Assembly: GCA_963762605.1 (NCBI GenBank) | Contig: CAVXLJ010000016.1 | Location: 62,001-126,000, forward strand | Direction: 5' to 3' | DNA length: 64,000 bases | Source: CAVSRC01 sp963762605 | Lineage (GTDB): Bacteria; Pseudomonadota; Alphaproteobacteria; Rhizobiales; Kaistiaceae | Shown here: piece after piece, positions 1 to 8,548 of the stretch | How the letters are laid out: every line of letters starts with the position of its first letter | Position numbering within the stretch: the first letter of the stretch is position 1 | Position numbers and translations under genes: made by a program | Notes under the pieces: model-generated | The model's input: the letters and a program-made list of their open reading frames with translations, nothing else | Databases searched by the model: none | Told to the model about the DNA's origin: nothing

Positions 1-137
1 AACTCGCGTCCCATGCGCTTCATCTTGCCGGTCCACTGACCGACCATGCGCATGACGCGCGGCAGGTCCTTCGGCCCGATGACGACAATCGCCACCACCG
101 CAATCACCAGGAGTTCTGACCAGCCAATTTCGAACAT
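1..137 (-). CDS. tatB: Sec-independent translocase subunit TatB (N-terminal part; runs off the window)
   Basis: Only the first 45 codons are present; the gene continues beyond base 1. The translation from the ATG at 137 starts MFEIGWSELLVIAVVAIVVI, followed by a GPKDLPRVMRMVGQW-type hinge and amphipathic helix. This is the TatB pattern: a short periplasmic N-terminus with a Glu, one membrane helix, a Gly-Pro hinge and a basic amphipathic helix. TatB forms the twin-arginine signal receptor with TatC in the cytoplasmic membrane. It follows tatA on the same strand, so a tatABC operon is expected, with tatC outside the window. Confidence 0.9.
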   Translation of the reverse strand, partial: MFEIGWSELLVIAVVAIVVIGPKDLPRVMRMVGQWTGKMKRMGRE

Positions 138-204
138 GCACCAGCGCTCGCGATCACCCGTTCAACAGGGCGGCAAGTCGGTCGGTCCGCGCGAAAAGCG
201 CGGA

Positions 205-429
205 TCAGGCCTTGGTTTTCTCTTCCGTGGTCGTCGAAGCCGTCGGGGTCGCCTTGCTCTCCAGCGGTTTGGCTACCGCCGGCTCATCATCGTCGTCCGC
301 GAGCCCCTTCTTGAAGCTTTTGACGCCCTTGGCCACGTCGCCCATCAAGTCGGAAATCTTGCCCCGTCCGAAGAGGAGCATCACGACCACGATTACGACG
401 AGCCAATGCCATATGCTGAGACCACCCAT
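205..429 (-). CDS. tatA: Sec-independent translocase subunit TatA
   Basis: A 74-residue protein with a single membrane helix (about residues 5-20), the conserved FGRGKISDLMGDVAKG hinge and amphipathic helix, and an acidic then Lys/Thr-rich tail. TatA multimers form the translocation pore for folded proteins, in partnership with TatB and TatC. It lies between scpB and tatB on the same strand, the usual order in Hyphomicrobiales. The length and the FGRGK motif (rather than the TatB GPKDLP motif) separate it from its neighbour. Confidence 0.95.
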   Translation of the reverse strand: MGGLSIWHWLVVIVVVMLLFGRGKISDLMGDVAKGVKSFKKGLADDDDEPAVAKPLESKATPTASTTTEEKTKA

Positions 430-609
430 GGGTCTTTTCTCCCGATTTCGCTCTGCGCTGCCACGCGAGCCGGCCCGCCCGCCGGCAAATTGCCAGTGCC
501 ATCATGTAGGGGCAATCCACCACCTTGGCAAATGCGGGAATTCGGCACGGTCCACCGCGCCGATCGGCGCCGGCGGGCGGCGCGTTCGCCCTTACGTCCG
601 GCCGATCGG

Positions 610-1321
610 CTAATCCTCGCCCGCTGCCTCGTCGAGCGCGCCGCTGTCGCCCGCTTCCAGCGGGTCCTCGTCCTCCGCCAATCCGGCGCCCACTCTGCGG
701 CTCGGGGATTGAGAAATTGGCGGGAATCCGCGAGTCGAGCAGGCCGGCCGCCTTCAATTCGTCGACGCCCGGCAGGTCGGCCACACTATCGAGGCCGAAA
801 TGCGAGAGGAAGGCTTCGGTGACGCCATAGGTCACCGGACGGCCGGGACTGCGGCGGCGGCCGCGCATGCGCACCCAGCCGGTCTCCATAAGCACGTCCA
901 GCGTGCCTTTGCTGGTGGCCACGCCGCGGATTTCCTCGATATCGGCGCGGGTCACCGGCTGGTGGTAGGCGATGATCGCCAGCGTCTCCAGCGCCGCCCG
1001 CGACAGCTTCTTCTGCTCCACCGCCTCGCGGCTGAGCAGGAACGACAGATCACTGGCGGTGCGGAACATCCACTTGCCCGCCACCTGCACCAGAGTGACG
1101 CCGCGCTCGGCATAGGTTTCCTGCACGTCGCGCAGGAGTCCGGCAATGTCGGTGCCTTCCGGCAGGCGGCCGGCAATCTCGGCCGCCGACAAGGGCTCGG
1201 CGGAGGCGAAGAGCAAGGCCTCGACCATACGCAGGTTCTGCCGTCGTTCCTCGGGGCTCTGGTTCATCGCGGTCGCATCGTTGTCGACCGCGATTACCAC
1301 GGCGGCGCTCGAATTAGCCAT
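610..1321 (-). CDS. scpB: Segregation and condensation protein ScpB, with an apparent 1-nt frameshift near the C-terminus
   Basis: The start is the ATG at 1321, overlapping the end of scpA. The protein has the two winged-helix domains of ScpB, with the conserved blocks ALETLAIIAYHQPVTRADIE and GTLDVLMETGWVRMRGRR. After NFSIPEP (around base 700) the reading frame turns into a Gly/Arg-rich stretch that would run through tatA. The +1 frame instead gives the acidic tail LAEDEDPLEAGDSGALDE and stops at 610-612, which fits family C-termini. The observed span has one base too many for an open frame of 236 residues. ScpB binds ScpA in the Smc-ScpAB condensin that compacts and segregates the chromosome. 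Confidence 0.85.
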
Positions 1322-2150
1322 TTCCGTTCTCCGGAGTAACGAGGGCGGCCGGCGGCGGCCGGTCGCGGACGTAAAGCGGTTCAAAGTGCTCGGTCTGGCG
1401 CAGTTCGATCTTGCCCTCGCGCACCAGTTCGAGGCTGGCGCCGAAGGCGCTCGCCGTCACACTGCGGCGCAAGCCGGGCTGACTGAGATAGGGCGAGAAC
1501 AGCACCGCCATCGGCGTCCAATCGCCGATCCGCCCCACCATGCGGGTCAGCGCGTCGCGCGCGTCCTGCAACGACCAGACGTCGCGGACCCGGACAAGAT
1601 GCGCCACGGAACCGACGTTGTTCTGCCGGATCGAGGCATAAGCGGAGAGCAGATCGTACAAGGTGGCGGTGAACGCGCCATGCCGGGTGACCTCGATCGG
1701 CTCAGGAGCGGCGCGGCCAAAGACGTCGCGCCCCAGCCGGTCGCGGTTGGCCAGGCGGCTGGCCGCATCGCGCATGGCCTCCAGCCGGCGCAGGCGGAAG
1801 GCGAGTTCCGCCGCCATCTCCTCGCCGGTCGGCTCCTCGCCGTCGCCGGCCGGCGGCAACAGCAGGCGCGATTTCAGGTAGGCCAGCCACGCCGCCATCA
1901 CCAGATAATCGGCAGCAAGCTCCAGCCGCAGGCTGCGCGCCTGTTCGACATAGGCCAGATATTGCTCGGCCAACGCCAGGATCGAGATATGCGTCAGGTC
2001 GACCTTCTGGGTGCGGGCGAGCGCCAGCAGCAGGTCGAGCGGTCCCTCGAAGCCGTCGACGTCGATAACCAGCGCCTGGCCGTCCTCGTCTGGCTCGCTC
2101 GCCTCATAAGCGGCCCACAATTCGTCCCGGTCGCGTTCTTCGGCGTTCAT
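1314..2150 (-). CDS. scpA: Segregation and condensation protein ScpA (kleisin)
   Basis: A 278-residue kleisin subunit. Family blocks include the N-terminal FEGPLDLLLALARTQKVDL, then LAEQYLAYVEQARSLRLELA and YLVMAAWLAYLKSRLLLP, and a C-terminal winged-helix region ending near FEPLYVRDR. I chose the ATG at 2150, which overlaps the nagZ stop (ATGA). The upstream extension of this frame is Arg-rich shadow of nagZ. ScpA bridges the Smc heads together with ScpB. Tight coupling nagZ-scpA-scpB implies one transcript. Confidence 0.93.
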   Translation of the reverse strand: MNAEERDRDELWAAYEASEPDEDGQALVIDVDGFEGPLDLLLALARTQKVDLTHISILALAEQYLAYVEQARSLRLELAADYLVMAAWLAYLKSRLLLPPAGDGEEPTGEEMAAELAFRLRRLEAMRDAASRLANRDRLGRDVFGRAAPEPIEVTRHGAFTATLYDLLSAYASIRQNNVGSVAHLVRVRDVWSLQDARDALTRMVGRIGDWTPMAVLFSPYLSQPGLRRSVTASAFGASLELVREGKIELRQTEHFEPLYVRDRPPPAALVTPENGNG

Positions 2151-3193
2151 GACCGATCCCAACTCATCATCGGCGCGCCGAAAGGCGCCAGCAGCGCGCG
2201 ATAGTCTTCGCGCGCCGCCGCGCGATCGAACGGCACCGGCTTGCGCCGCGCCCGCAAGGCACGGGCGGCACGCGCGCCTGAAAGACCGGCCAGTTCCGGT
2301 GCCGCGTCGGCGACCGCAAGCATCTCCTCGGCCCGACCGTTGCAATGAAGCACGATATCGCAGCCGGCGGCATAGATGGCGGCTGCCCGGTCGCGGTAAT
2401 CCCCAGAAAGTGCATGCATCGAGACATCGTCGCTGATGAGCAGCCCGTCAAAACCGATTCGCCCCCTGATCATATCGCGGATGACCGCGGGCGAGACGGT
2501 GGCCGGCCGGTCGGGGTCGACGGCGCTGTAGACGATGTGGGCGGTCATCGCCATCGGCAGGTCGGAAAGCGCGGCAAAGGGCGCAAAATCGCTGCTTTCC
2601 AGCGTTGCCACGTCGTCGCCGACCACCGGCAGGCCGACATGGCTGTCCGAGGTTGCCCGGCCCTGGCCGGGAAGATGCTTCATCACCGGCAGAACGCCGC
2701 CGTCCATTAGCCCCTCCGCCAATGCGCGGCCGAGCGCGGTAACGCGCGCCGGGTCGCCGCCGAAGGAACGGTCGCCGATGGCTTCGCTGGTGCCGGGGAC
2801 GGACACGTCGAGCACCGGCGCGCAATCCACGTCGATGCCGAGATCGAGGAGATCGTCGGCGATCAGCCGGCCGTGCAGCCAAGCGGCGCGCGCGCCGGCT
2901 GCCGGATTGGCCACATGCAGTGCACCGATCGCGGCAGCTGCCGGATAATCCGGCCAATGCGGCGGCTTCAGCCGGCGCACGCGCCCACCCTCCTGGTCGA
3001 TCAGCACCGGGGCGTCGGCGCGGCCAACGGCGTCACGGAAGGCTGCCGTCAGGCCGCGCACCTGCTGCGGGTTCTGGCAATTGCGCTGGAACAGGATCAG
3101 GCCAAACGGCTTCTGTTCACCAAAGAACGCAATCTCGTCGCGGCTCAGCACCGGTCCGGCACAGCCGCTGATGAAGGCCTTGATGCCGGCCAC
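2147..3193 (-). CDS. nagZ: Beta-N-acetylhexosaminidase NagZ (GH3)
   Basis: A GH3 cytoplasmic glucosaminidase that removes GlcNAc from GlcNAc-anhydroMurNAc muropeptides in peptidoglycan recycling. It shows the signature KHLPGQGRATSDSH with the catalytic His in DSH, and the nucleophile Asp in LLISDDVSM. A GTG at 3193 is preferred as start because GGAGGG lies four bases upstream and the product then begins near the family N-terminus (KAFISGCAG). An ATG at 3241 would overlap the SPOR gene. AnmK, which acts on the anhydroMurNAc released, is also in the window (46830-47915). Confidence 0.92.
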   Translation of the reverse strand: MAGIKAFISGCAGPVLSRDEIAFFGEQKPFGLILFQRNCQNPQQVRGLTAAFRDAVGRADAPVLIDQEGGRVRRLKPPHWPDYPAAAAIGALHVANPAAGARAAWLHGRLIADDLLDLGIDVDCAPVLDVSVPGTSEAIGDRSFGGDPARVTALGRALAEGLMDGGVLPVMKHLPGQGRATSDSHVGLPVVGDDVATLESSDFAPFAALSDLPMAMTAHIVYSAVDPDRPATVSPAVIRDMIRGRIGFDGLLISDDVSMHALSGDYRDRAAAIYAAGCDIVLHCNGRAEEMLAVADAAPELAGLSGARAARALRARRKPVPFDRAAAREDYRALLAPFGAPMMSWDRS

Positions 3194-3222
3194 GCCGCCC
3201 TCCGCTCGGGATTTGGCCCCGG

Positions 3223-5373
3223 TCAGCGCGTCAGGATGCAATCGCCGCCTGCATTCTTCAGCGCAGTGCAGAGGCTCTGGGCGTTGGTAGAGGCGAACGG
3301 TCCGACGCGCACGCGGAAGTAGATGCCGCGGTCGCCGAGATCGGCACGCTGGATGTTCGCATCATAGCCGCCGAGAATGCCCGGATAGCGCGCCTGAAGG
3401 TCACGGTAGGTCGCCCGCGCGGCATCCTCGGAACGCTGCGAGGAGACCTGCACCATCATCCCGCCGGCGGCGAGCGGCGCGGCGGCGCCCGGCGCTGCCG
3501 GCGTGCGCGAGGCGACCTCGGTACCCGACGCACCCGGCGTCAAGTCGATCGGTCCGCCGTCGCCGCCGGTGGCCACCACCTTGGGTGGCGTCGGTTTCGG
3601 GGTCGGAGGCGCGGCCGCGGTATGGGGCTCGACCGCTGCCGGGGGAGCCGGCGTCTCGGCCGGGTTGTCCGCGCCCGGATTCGGGGTGATCGCCAGCTCA
3701 TGCCCACCCGTCCCGCCGGCGATGGCGGCGGTATCGTCTTTTGTGGAAGGCGGCGGAACGGTCGGCACTTCGGCCGTCGCCGGCGGCGCCGGCATTGGCA
3801 CCGCGTCGGTGGAAGCCGGGGCGTCGCCCGGGGCGGGCGCGGCATCGCTCGACACGATCGTGCCGTCCGGCCGCACCACGACGGTGCGCACCTTGCGTGG
3901 TCCGATCGACTGGGCATCGCCCCCGGTATCGGCGGCGCCGGGCGTTTCGGAACCTGGCGCGCCGGGCGCGATGATCCGGGCGATCGGGTTGCTGGTGTCG
4001 GTCGAGGGGACCGGCGCAATCGGCTCGCTGCCCGGTGTGACCAGCTTGGTATCGGCCGGCGCGCCGCTGGGGGCCGAATCGACGCGGTCATAGATCAGCT
4101 TGTTCTGCTGGTCGCCGCCAGCAGTCGATGGCGGCTCGGGCGGCGCGATTTTGGTGGGGCCGGCATCGGCGGAGATAATCGGCGGCGCGCCGCTTCCGCT
4201 GCTGCCTGGCCTGAGCACGACGAAGGCGAGCACACCGATGAGGACAAGCGCCAGGATGCTGGCGATCGCCACCAGCGAACGCGGCACACCGCGCTTGCGC
4301 AACGGCTCCAGGTCGTCGTCCGGATAGGGCGGCACTTCGGCGTCGTCGCCGTAGCCGGGCACGATGTCGAACGCGTCGAGCGGGAACTCGTCGGCAGCGT
4401 CCTCGCCTTCATGGGCGAACGGCACGCCCTCGCCGAACGGCAGATCCTCGTCCTCGGACGGCGGCGGAGCCGGCGGTGGCGCTGCCCGGTGGCCAGCCGC
4501 ACGCGGCGGCGCAAAGCGGCTTGCGGCGCTTGCCTGCGGCCTTGGCGGTTCGGCGGGCTTGTCCCAGCGCGAGGGCCTGGCGGCCGCGGACGCCGGCCTC
4601 TCGGGCGGCACTGGCGGCGCCGCGGTCACGCGCACCTCCGGCGCCGCAGTCGGGCGCAGGTTCATGTGACCGACATCGAGCTTCTTTGGGGCGGCGGGCC
4701 CGGCCGAGGCAGGCGTCGGCGCATATGGTTGGGTGCGCGGCGGCGGCGCGGCCGACGGTTGGCGCGGCGGGGCCTGCTGGATGGGCGGGCGCGCGGCCCC
4801 CGACAGGCGCGCAGACGGCTGCGACGGCGCGGCGGCCGGCGCCTGGACCGGTGCTGCGGGCGATTGCGGGGCACCGTTTTGCGGGAGCGCGGCACGCGGA
4901 GGCGGTGGCGCGGCATGCGGCGGCGGTGGTGCCGCGTGCACCGGGGGAGACGTCGGTTGCTGCGGCACGGGCTCCGGCTGCGGCGGGCGCCCCGGCTGGG
5001 CGGGCGGCGGTGCAGCGGCAACCGGCGGCTGAGGCGGCGACACCGGTGCAGACGGCGGCTCTGGCCGCACCGACTCGGTCGCGCCCCTGATAGCGGCGAA
5101 GGACGACTGCAGGTCGCTCAGCAATTCCGCTTCGAGGTCGCCGAGGATATCGGGCTCGGCGGTCGCCGGCCTGGCCGGCTCTGGCGGCGGCGCGGGTCGT
5201 CCACGCGACGGCGGAGACGAACCGCCGGGGGCCGCGCCGACGCCACGGCCGGACACGATCCGGGCCAGTTCGAACAGCGGGTCGTCACTCGACGCGGAGC
5301 CCTGGCGTGAGTTTGATTCCTTGCGGTCAGTTGCCGGCCGCACGGTGACTTTAGGGTCGTACCGGTCCGCCAT
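3223..5373 (-). CDS. Proline-rich SPOR-domain membrane protein
   Basis: A 716-residue protein in three parts. The N-terminus (about 1-360) is cytoplasmic, very rich in Pro and Ala, and ends in acidic patches. One membrane helix lies at about 366-387. The periplasmic region is low complexity and ends in a SPOR domain (about 638-716, with VQVSSQRSEDAARATYRDL and YFRVRVGPF). SPOR domains bind denuded septal glycan, so a role in cell division or envelope remodelling is likely. It sits between argS and nagZ, its usual place in this order. The opposite strand is open over much of the gene only because of the GC bias. Confidence 0.9.
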   Translation of the reverse strand: MADRYDPKVTVRPATDRKESNSRQGSASSDDPLFELARIVSGRGVGAAPGGSSPPSRGRPAPPPEPARPATAEPDILGDLEAELLSDLQSSFAAIRGATESVRPEPPSAPVSPPQPPVAAAPPPAQPGRPPQPEPVPQQPTSPPVHAAPPPPHAAPPPPRAALPQNGAPQSPAAPVQAPAAAPSQPSARLSGAARPPIQQAPPRQPSAAPPPRTQPYAPTPASAGPAAPKKLDVGHMNLRPTAAPEVRVTAAPPVPPERPASAAARPSRWDKPAEPPRPQASAASRFAPPRAAGHRAAPPPAPPPSEDEDLPFGEGVPFAHEGEDAADEFPLDAFDIVPGYGDDAEVPPYPDDDLEPLRKRGVPRSLVAIASILALVLIGVLAFVVLRPGSSGSGAPPIISADAGPTKIAPPEPPSTAGGDQQNKLIYDRVDSAPSGAPADTKLVTPGSEPIAPVPSTDTSNPIARIIAPGAPGSETPGAADTGGDAQSIGPRKVRTVVVRPDGTIVSSDAAPAPGDAPASTDAVPMPAPPATAEVPTVPPPSTKDDTAAIAGGTGGHELAITPNPGADNPAETPAPPAAVEPHTAAAPPTPKPTPPKVVATGGDGGPIDLTPGASGTEVASRTPAAPGAAAPLAAGGMMVQVSSQRSEDAARATYRDLQARYPGILGGYDANIQRADLGDRGIYFRVRVGPFASTNAQSLCTALKNAGGDCILTR

Positions 5374-5426
5374 TCCTCTTGCTTACCCCAGATTTACTCG
5401 GCCCCGTTTCACCGGGGCGCTGGCCG

Positions 5427-7187
5427 CTAGCGCATTTCGTCGGGCGCGCTGACACCAAGCATAGTCAATCCCGACGACAACACCAGTTTTGTGGCGTGAA
5501 TGAGGGCAAGACGCGCCCGTGTCGTATCCGGTTCGGCCGGGTTGATAAACCGCAATTGCGGCAGTTCCTTGCCCCGGTTCCAGTGGGCGTGGAACTCCGA
5601 TGCGAGGTCGTAAAGGTAGAAGGCGACGCGGTGCGGCTCGTGCGCCGCGGCAGCCCCTTCGACGACCCGTGGATACTCAGATAAACGGCGGATTAGCGCC
5701 ATTTCTCCGCTGTCGGTGAGGCGCTCCAAGGGTGCCGCCGCGAGCCCCTCTTCATCGCTCAAGACGGCCCCCATCTCGTGCCCGGCCTGGCGGAAGACCG
5801 ACGCTGTGCGGGCATGGGCGTATTGGACGTAGAAGACCGGATTGTCCTTCGACTGTTCGGTGACTTTTTCGAAGTCGAAATCCAGCGGCGCGTCGTTCTT
5901 GCGGAAGATCATCATGAAACGAATCGGGTCGCGGCCGACCTCCTCGACCACATCGCGCAGCGTGACGAACTCCCCTGACCGCTTCGACATCTTCACCGGC
6001 TGGCCGGCCCTGAGCAGCCGCACGAGCTGGCAAATCTTGATGTCGATGGTCCCCTCGCCGCCGGTGATCGCCTTCACCACGGCCTGCATGCGCTTGATGT
6101 AGCCACCGTGGTCAGCGCCCAGCACGTCGATCATGTCGACGAAGCCGCGCAGGAACTTGTCGTAGTGATAGGCGATGTCGGAGGCGAAATAGGTGTAGCT
6201 GCCATCCGACTTCTTCAGCGGACGGTCGACGTCGTCGCCGAACTCGGTGGCCCGGAACAGCGTCTGCTCGCGGTCCTCCCAGTCCTCCGGCAACTGCCCC
6301 TTGGGTGGCGGCAGGCGGCCCTCATAGATCAGCCCCTTGCCCGCCAGCCAGTCGATCGCCTCGGCCACCCGGTCGTGGGTGTCGCCGTTGAGCGAACGCT
6401 CCGAGAAGAAGACCTCGTGGCGAATGCCGACTTCCGCCAGATCGGTGCGGATGAGGTCCATCATCGCCGCCACGGTGATCTCACGGACCCGGGCCAGCCA
6501 TTCACCCTCGGGCCGGTTCAGGAGCGCATTGCCGAACCGGCGCATCAACGTCTCGCCGACCGGCTTCAGGTAGTCGCCGGGATAGAGACCTTCCGGAATC
6601 GTCCCGATATCCTCGCCGAGTGCTTCGCGATAGCGCAGATAGGCCGAGCGGGCGAGCACGTCGACCTGGGCGCCGGCATCGTTGATGTAATACTCACGGG
6701 TCACGGCATAGCCGGCGAAGGCAAGCAGCGCAGCGAGCGCGTCGCCGAAGACGGCGCCGCGCGTATGGCCGACATGCATCGGGCCGGTCGGATTGGCCGA
6801 GACGTATTCGACGTTCACCTTGCGCCCGCCGCCCATGGTGCTGCGGCCGTAGTCCGTGCCGGCCGCGATCATGGCGCCGAGGGCGCCGTGCCAATAAGCC
6901 GGCCTCAGCCGCAGGTTGATGAAACCCGGGCCGGCAATCTCTGCCTGGTCGATGTCGGGATCTTCGGCGAGGCGTGCCGCGATGCGAACGGCAAGATCGC
7001 GCGGCTTCAGTCCGAGGGGCTTGGCCAGCACCATGGCAACGTTGCTGGCAAGATCGCCGTGGCTGGCGTCGCGCGGCGGCTCCACCAGCACCCGGTCGAT
7101 CTCAGTTTCGGCGGAATTATTCTCTTGTTTAACAACCGCTTCTGCCGCGTTTTTCACGCGAATGGTAAAATCGTGAAAGATGTTCAT
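5427..7187 (-). CDS. argS: Arginyl-tRNA synthetase
   Basis: A 586-residue class I aminoacyl-tRNA synthetase. The HIGH motif appears as HVGH (residues 138-141, in ANPTGPMHVGHTRGA) and the KMSKS loop as KMSKR (399-403). The N-terminal additional domain (NIFHDFTIRVKNAA) and the C-terminal DALR anticodon-binding domain, ending LGVSAPDEMR, are complete. It charges tRNA-Arg. It precedes the SPOR gene on the same strand. The usual upstream neighbour dgt is about 3.3 kb away because a two-gene plus-strand unit lies between. Confidence 0.97.
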   Translation of the reverse strand: MNIFHDFTIRVKNAAEAVVKQENNSAETEIDRVLVEPPRDASHGDLASNVAMVLAKPLGLKPRDLAVRIAARLAEDPDIDQAEIAGPGFINLRLRPAYWHGALGAMIAAGTDYGRSTMGGGRKVNVEYVSANPTGPMHVGHTRGAVFGDALAALLAFAGYAVTREYYINDAGAQVDVLARSAYLRYREALGEDIGTIPEGLYPGDYLKPVGETLMRRFGNALLNRPEGEWLARVREITVAAMMDLIRTDLAEVGIRHEVFFSERSLNGDTHDRVAEAIDWLAGKGLIYEGRLPPPKGQLPEDWEDREQTLFRATEFGDDVDRPLKKSDGSYTYFASDIAYHYDKFLRGFVDMIDVLGADHGGYIKRMQAVVKAITGGEGTIDIKICQLVRLLRAGQPVKMSKRSGEFVTLRDVVEEVGRDPIRFMMIFRKNDAPLDFDFEKVTEQSKDNPVFYVQYAHARTASVFRQAGHEMGAVLSDEEGLAAAPLERLTDSGEMALIRRLSEYPRVVEGAAAAHEPHRVAFYLYDLASEFHAHWNRGKELPQLRFINPAEPDTTRARLALIHATKLVLSSGLTMLGVSAPDEMR

Positions 7188-7392
7188 AGGGCGGCCGGAG
7201 AGGTGACGGCGAATGGCAGCGCGGCCTAACCCAATTCGGGTGCGCCGTCAAACAAGCGGCTGCCGCTGTTTCTGCAGTAATTCCCGCCGTTTGTCTGCGG
7301 CCGCGCAACGCCGGCACCTGGCGTCGCATATAACCGAATCTTCACACCCCGCGCCGTATTGACGAATCGGCAGAGCTTGCAATGGAGGCGTC

Positions 7393-8544
7393 GTGCAGGC
7401 GGATCTGTTGACTTGGCGGGCGGAAAACGGCTGGCAGACAAAAAGCCGACGGCCCGACGACGGTCAGCTCGTGTTCTACTTCGGCTCGCGCCAGGCGCTG
7501 GAGTCGGGGGAGCGCTACGCCGAAATCAGGGCCATGTTTCCCAAGGCGCACCTGGTCGGCTGTAGCACCGGCGGCCAAATTCTCGGCAACGAGGTGAGCG
7601 ACGACGACATCGCCGCCGTGGTCCTGTCCTTCGACCGGACGCGGCTCCGCGTCACCTGGCGGGATATCGATGGCCCCGACAACTCGCGCGCCTGCGGCGT
7701 GGCGATCGGCAACGCCCTCAAAGGCGACGACCTCGCCGCCATCTTCATCCTTTCCGACGGGCTCAACGTGAACGGTAGCGCGCTGGTCTGCGGCCTGGCC
7801 TCCGCCGTCGGGCCTTATGTGCCGTTGACCGGCGGCCTTGCCGGCGACGGCCCCGATTTTGCCGCGACGCTGGTCGGCGTCGACGAAGCGCCGCGCGGCC
7901 ACACGGTCGGCGCAGTCGGCTTCTACGGCGATGCCATCCGCATCGGCCACGGCTCCGGCGGCGGCTGGGACGTCTTCGGTCCGCGCCGGCGCATTACGCG
8001 CTCGGCCGGCAACATTCTCTACGAACTCGATGGCAAACCCGCGCTCGATCTTTACGAGCGCTATCTCGGCGCGGAGGAGTCCGCCGGCCTGCCAAGCACC
8101 GGGCTGCTGTTCCCCTTGCGCATCTACGACGCCGATGCGCCCGACATGGCGATCGTGCGCACGATCCTCGCGGTCGACCGCCAGCAACGCTCGATGACCT
8201 TCGCCGGCGACATGCCGGAGGGCTGGGTGGCCCAGCTCATGCGCGGCAATTTCCACCGGCTGGCTGCCGGTGCCGCCGCCGCGGCACGCGATGCCCATCC
8301 GCCGGCCGCGGAGCCTGCCCGCGGCGATGAGCTTGCGCTGCTGGTGAGTTGCATCGGCCGTCGCTTGCTGTTGGGCCAGCAGACCCTCGACGAGGTCGAG
8401 GCGGTCGGCGCCGAACTCGGCGCCAGCGTGCGCCGCATCGGCTTCTATTCGTACGGCGAAATCTCGCCGCACGCCGCATCCGGCGTTTGCCAGCTGCATA
8501 ACCAGACCATGACCATCACGACCTTCCGCGAGGCCATGGGGTAG
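7393..8544 (+). CDS. FIST-domain sensor protein (FIST_N + FIST_C)
   Basis: A 383-residue soluble protein matching the FIST family. The N-terminal half has FYFGSRQALESG, LVGCSTGGQI and LTGGLAGDG; the C-terminal half has IGHGSGGGWDVFGP, RGNFHRLAAGA and FYSYGEISPH. FIST domains are ligand-sensing modules; the family includes the haem protein NosP, which senses nitric oxide and often acts on c-di-GMP enzymes or histidine kinases. The GTG start at 7393 has GGAGG four bases upstream. Only four bases separate it from the GGDEF-EAL gene, so the FIST protein probably controls that enzyme. No haem ligand can be assigned from sequence alone. Confidence 0.88.
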   Translation: MQADLLTWRAENGWQTKSRRPDDGQLVFYFGSRQALESGERYAEIRAMFPKAHLVGCSTGGQILGNEVSDDDIAAVVLSFDRTRLRVTWRDIDGPDNSRACGVAIGNALKGDDLAAIFILSDGLNVNGSALVCGLASAVGPYVPLTGGLAGDGPDFAATLVGVDEAPRGHTVGAVGFYGDAIRIGHGSGGGWDVFGPRRRITRSAGNILYELDGKPALDLYERYLGAEESAGLPSTGLLFPLRIYDADAPDMAIVRTILAVDRQQRSMTFAGDMPEGWVAQLMRGNFHRLAAGAAAAARDAHPPAAEPARGDELALLVSCIGRRLLLGQQTLDEVEAVGAELGASVRRIGFYSYGEISPHAASGVCQLHNQTMTITTFREAMG

Positions 8545-8548
8545 GCCG

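Noticed and set aside
287..1384. A 365-residue frame reading ScpB through into the tatA region
   Set aside because: The last part is unlike ScpB and overlaps tatA; the +1 frame gives the correct tail, so this is a frameshift artefact.
3622..5310. A 562-residue Arg/Gly-rich open frame on the plus strand opposite the SPOR gene
   Set aside because: It is a shadow of Pro/Ala codons read in reverse: low complexity, no family motif, no ribosome binding site.
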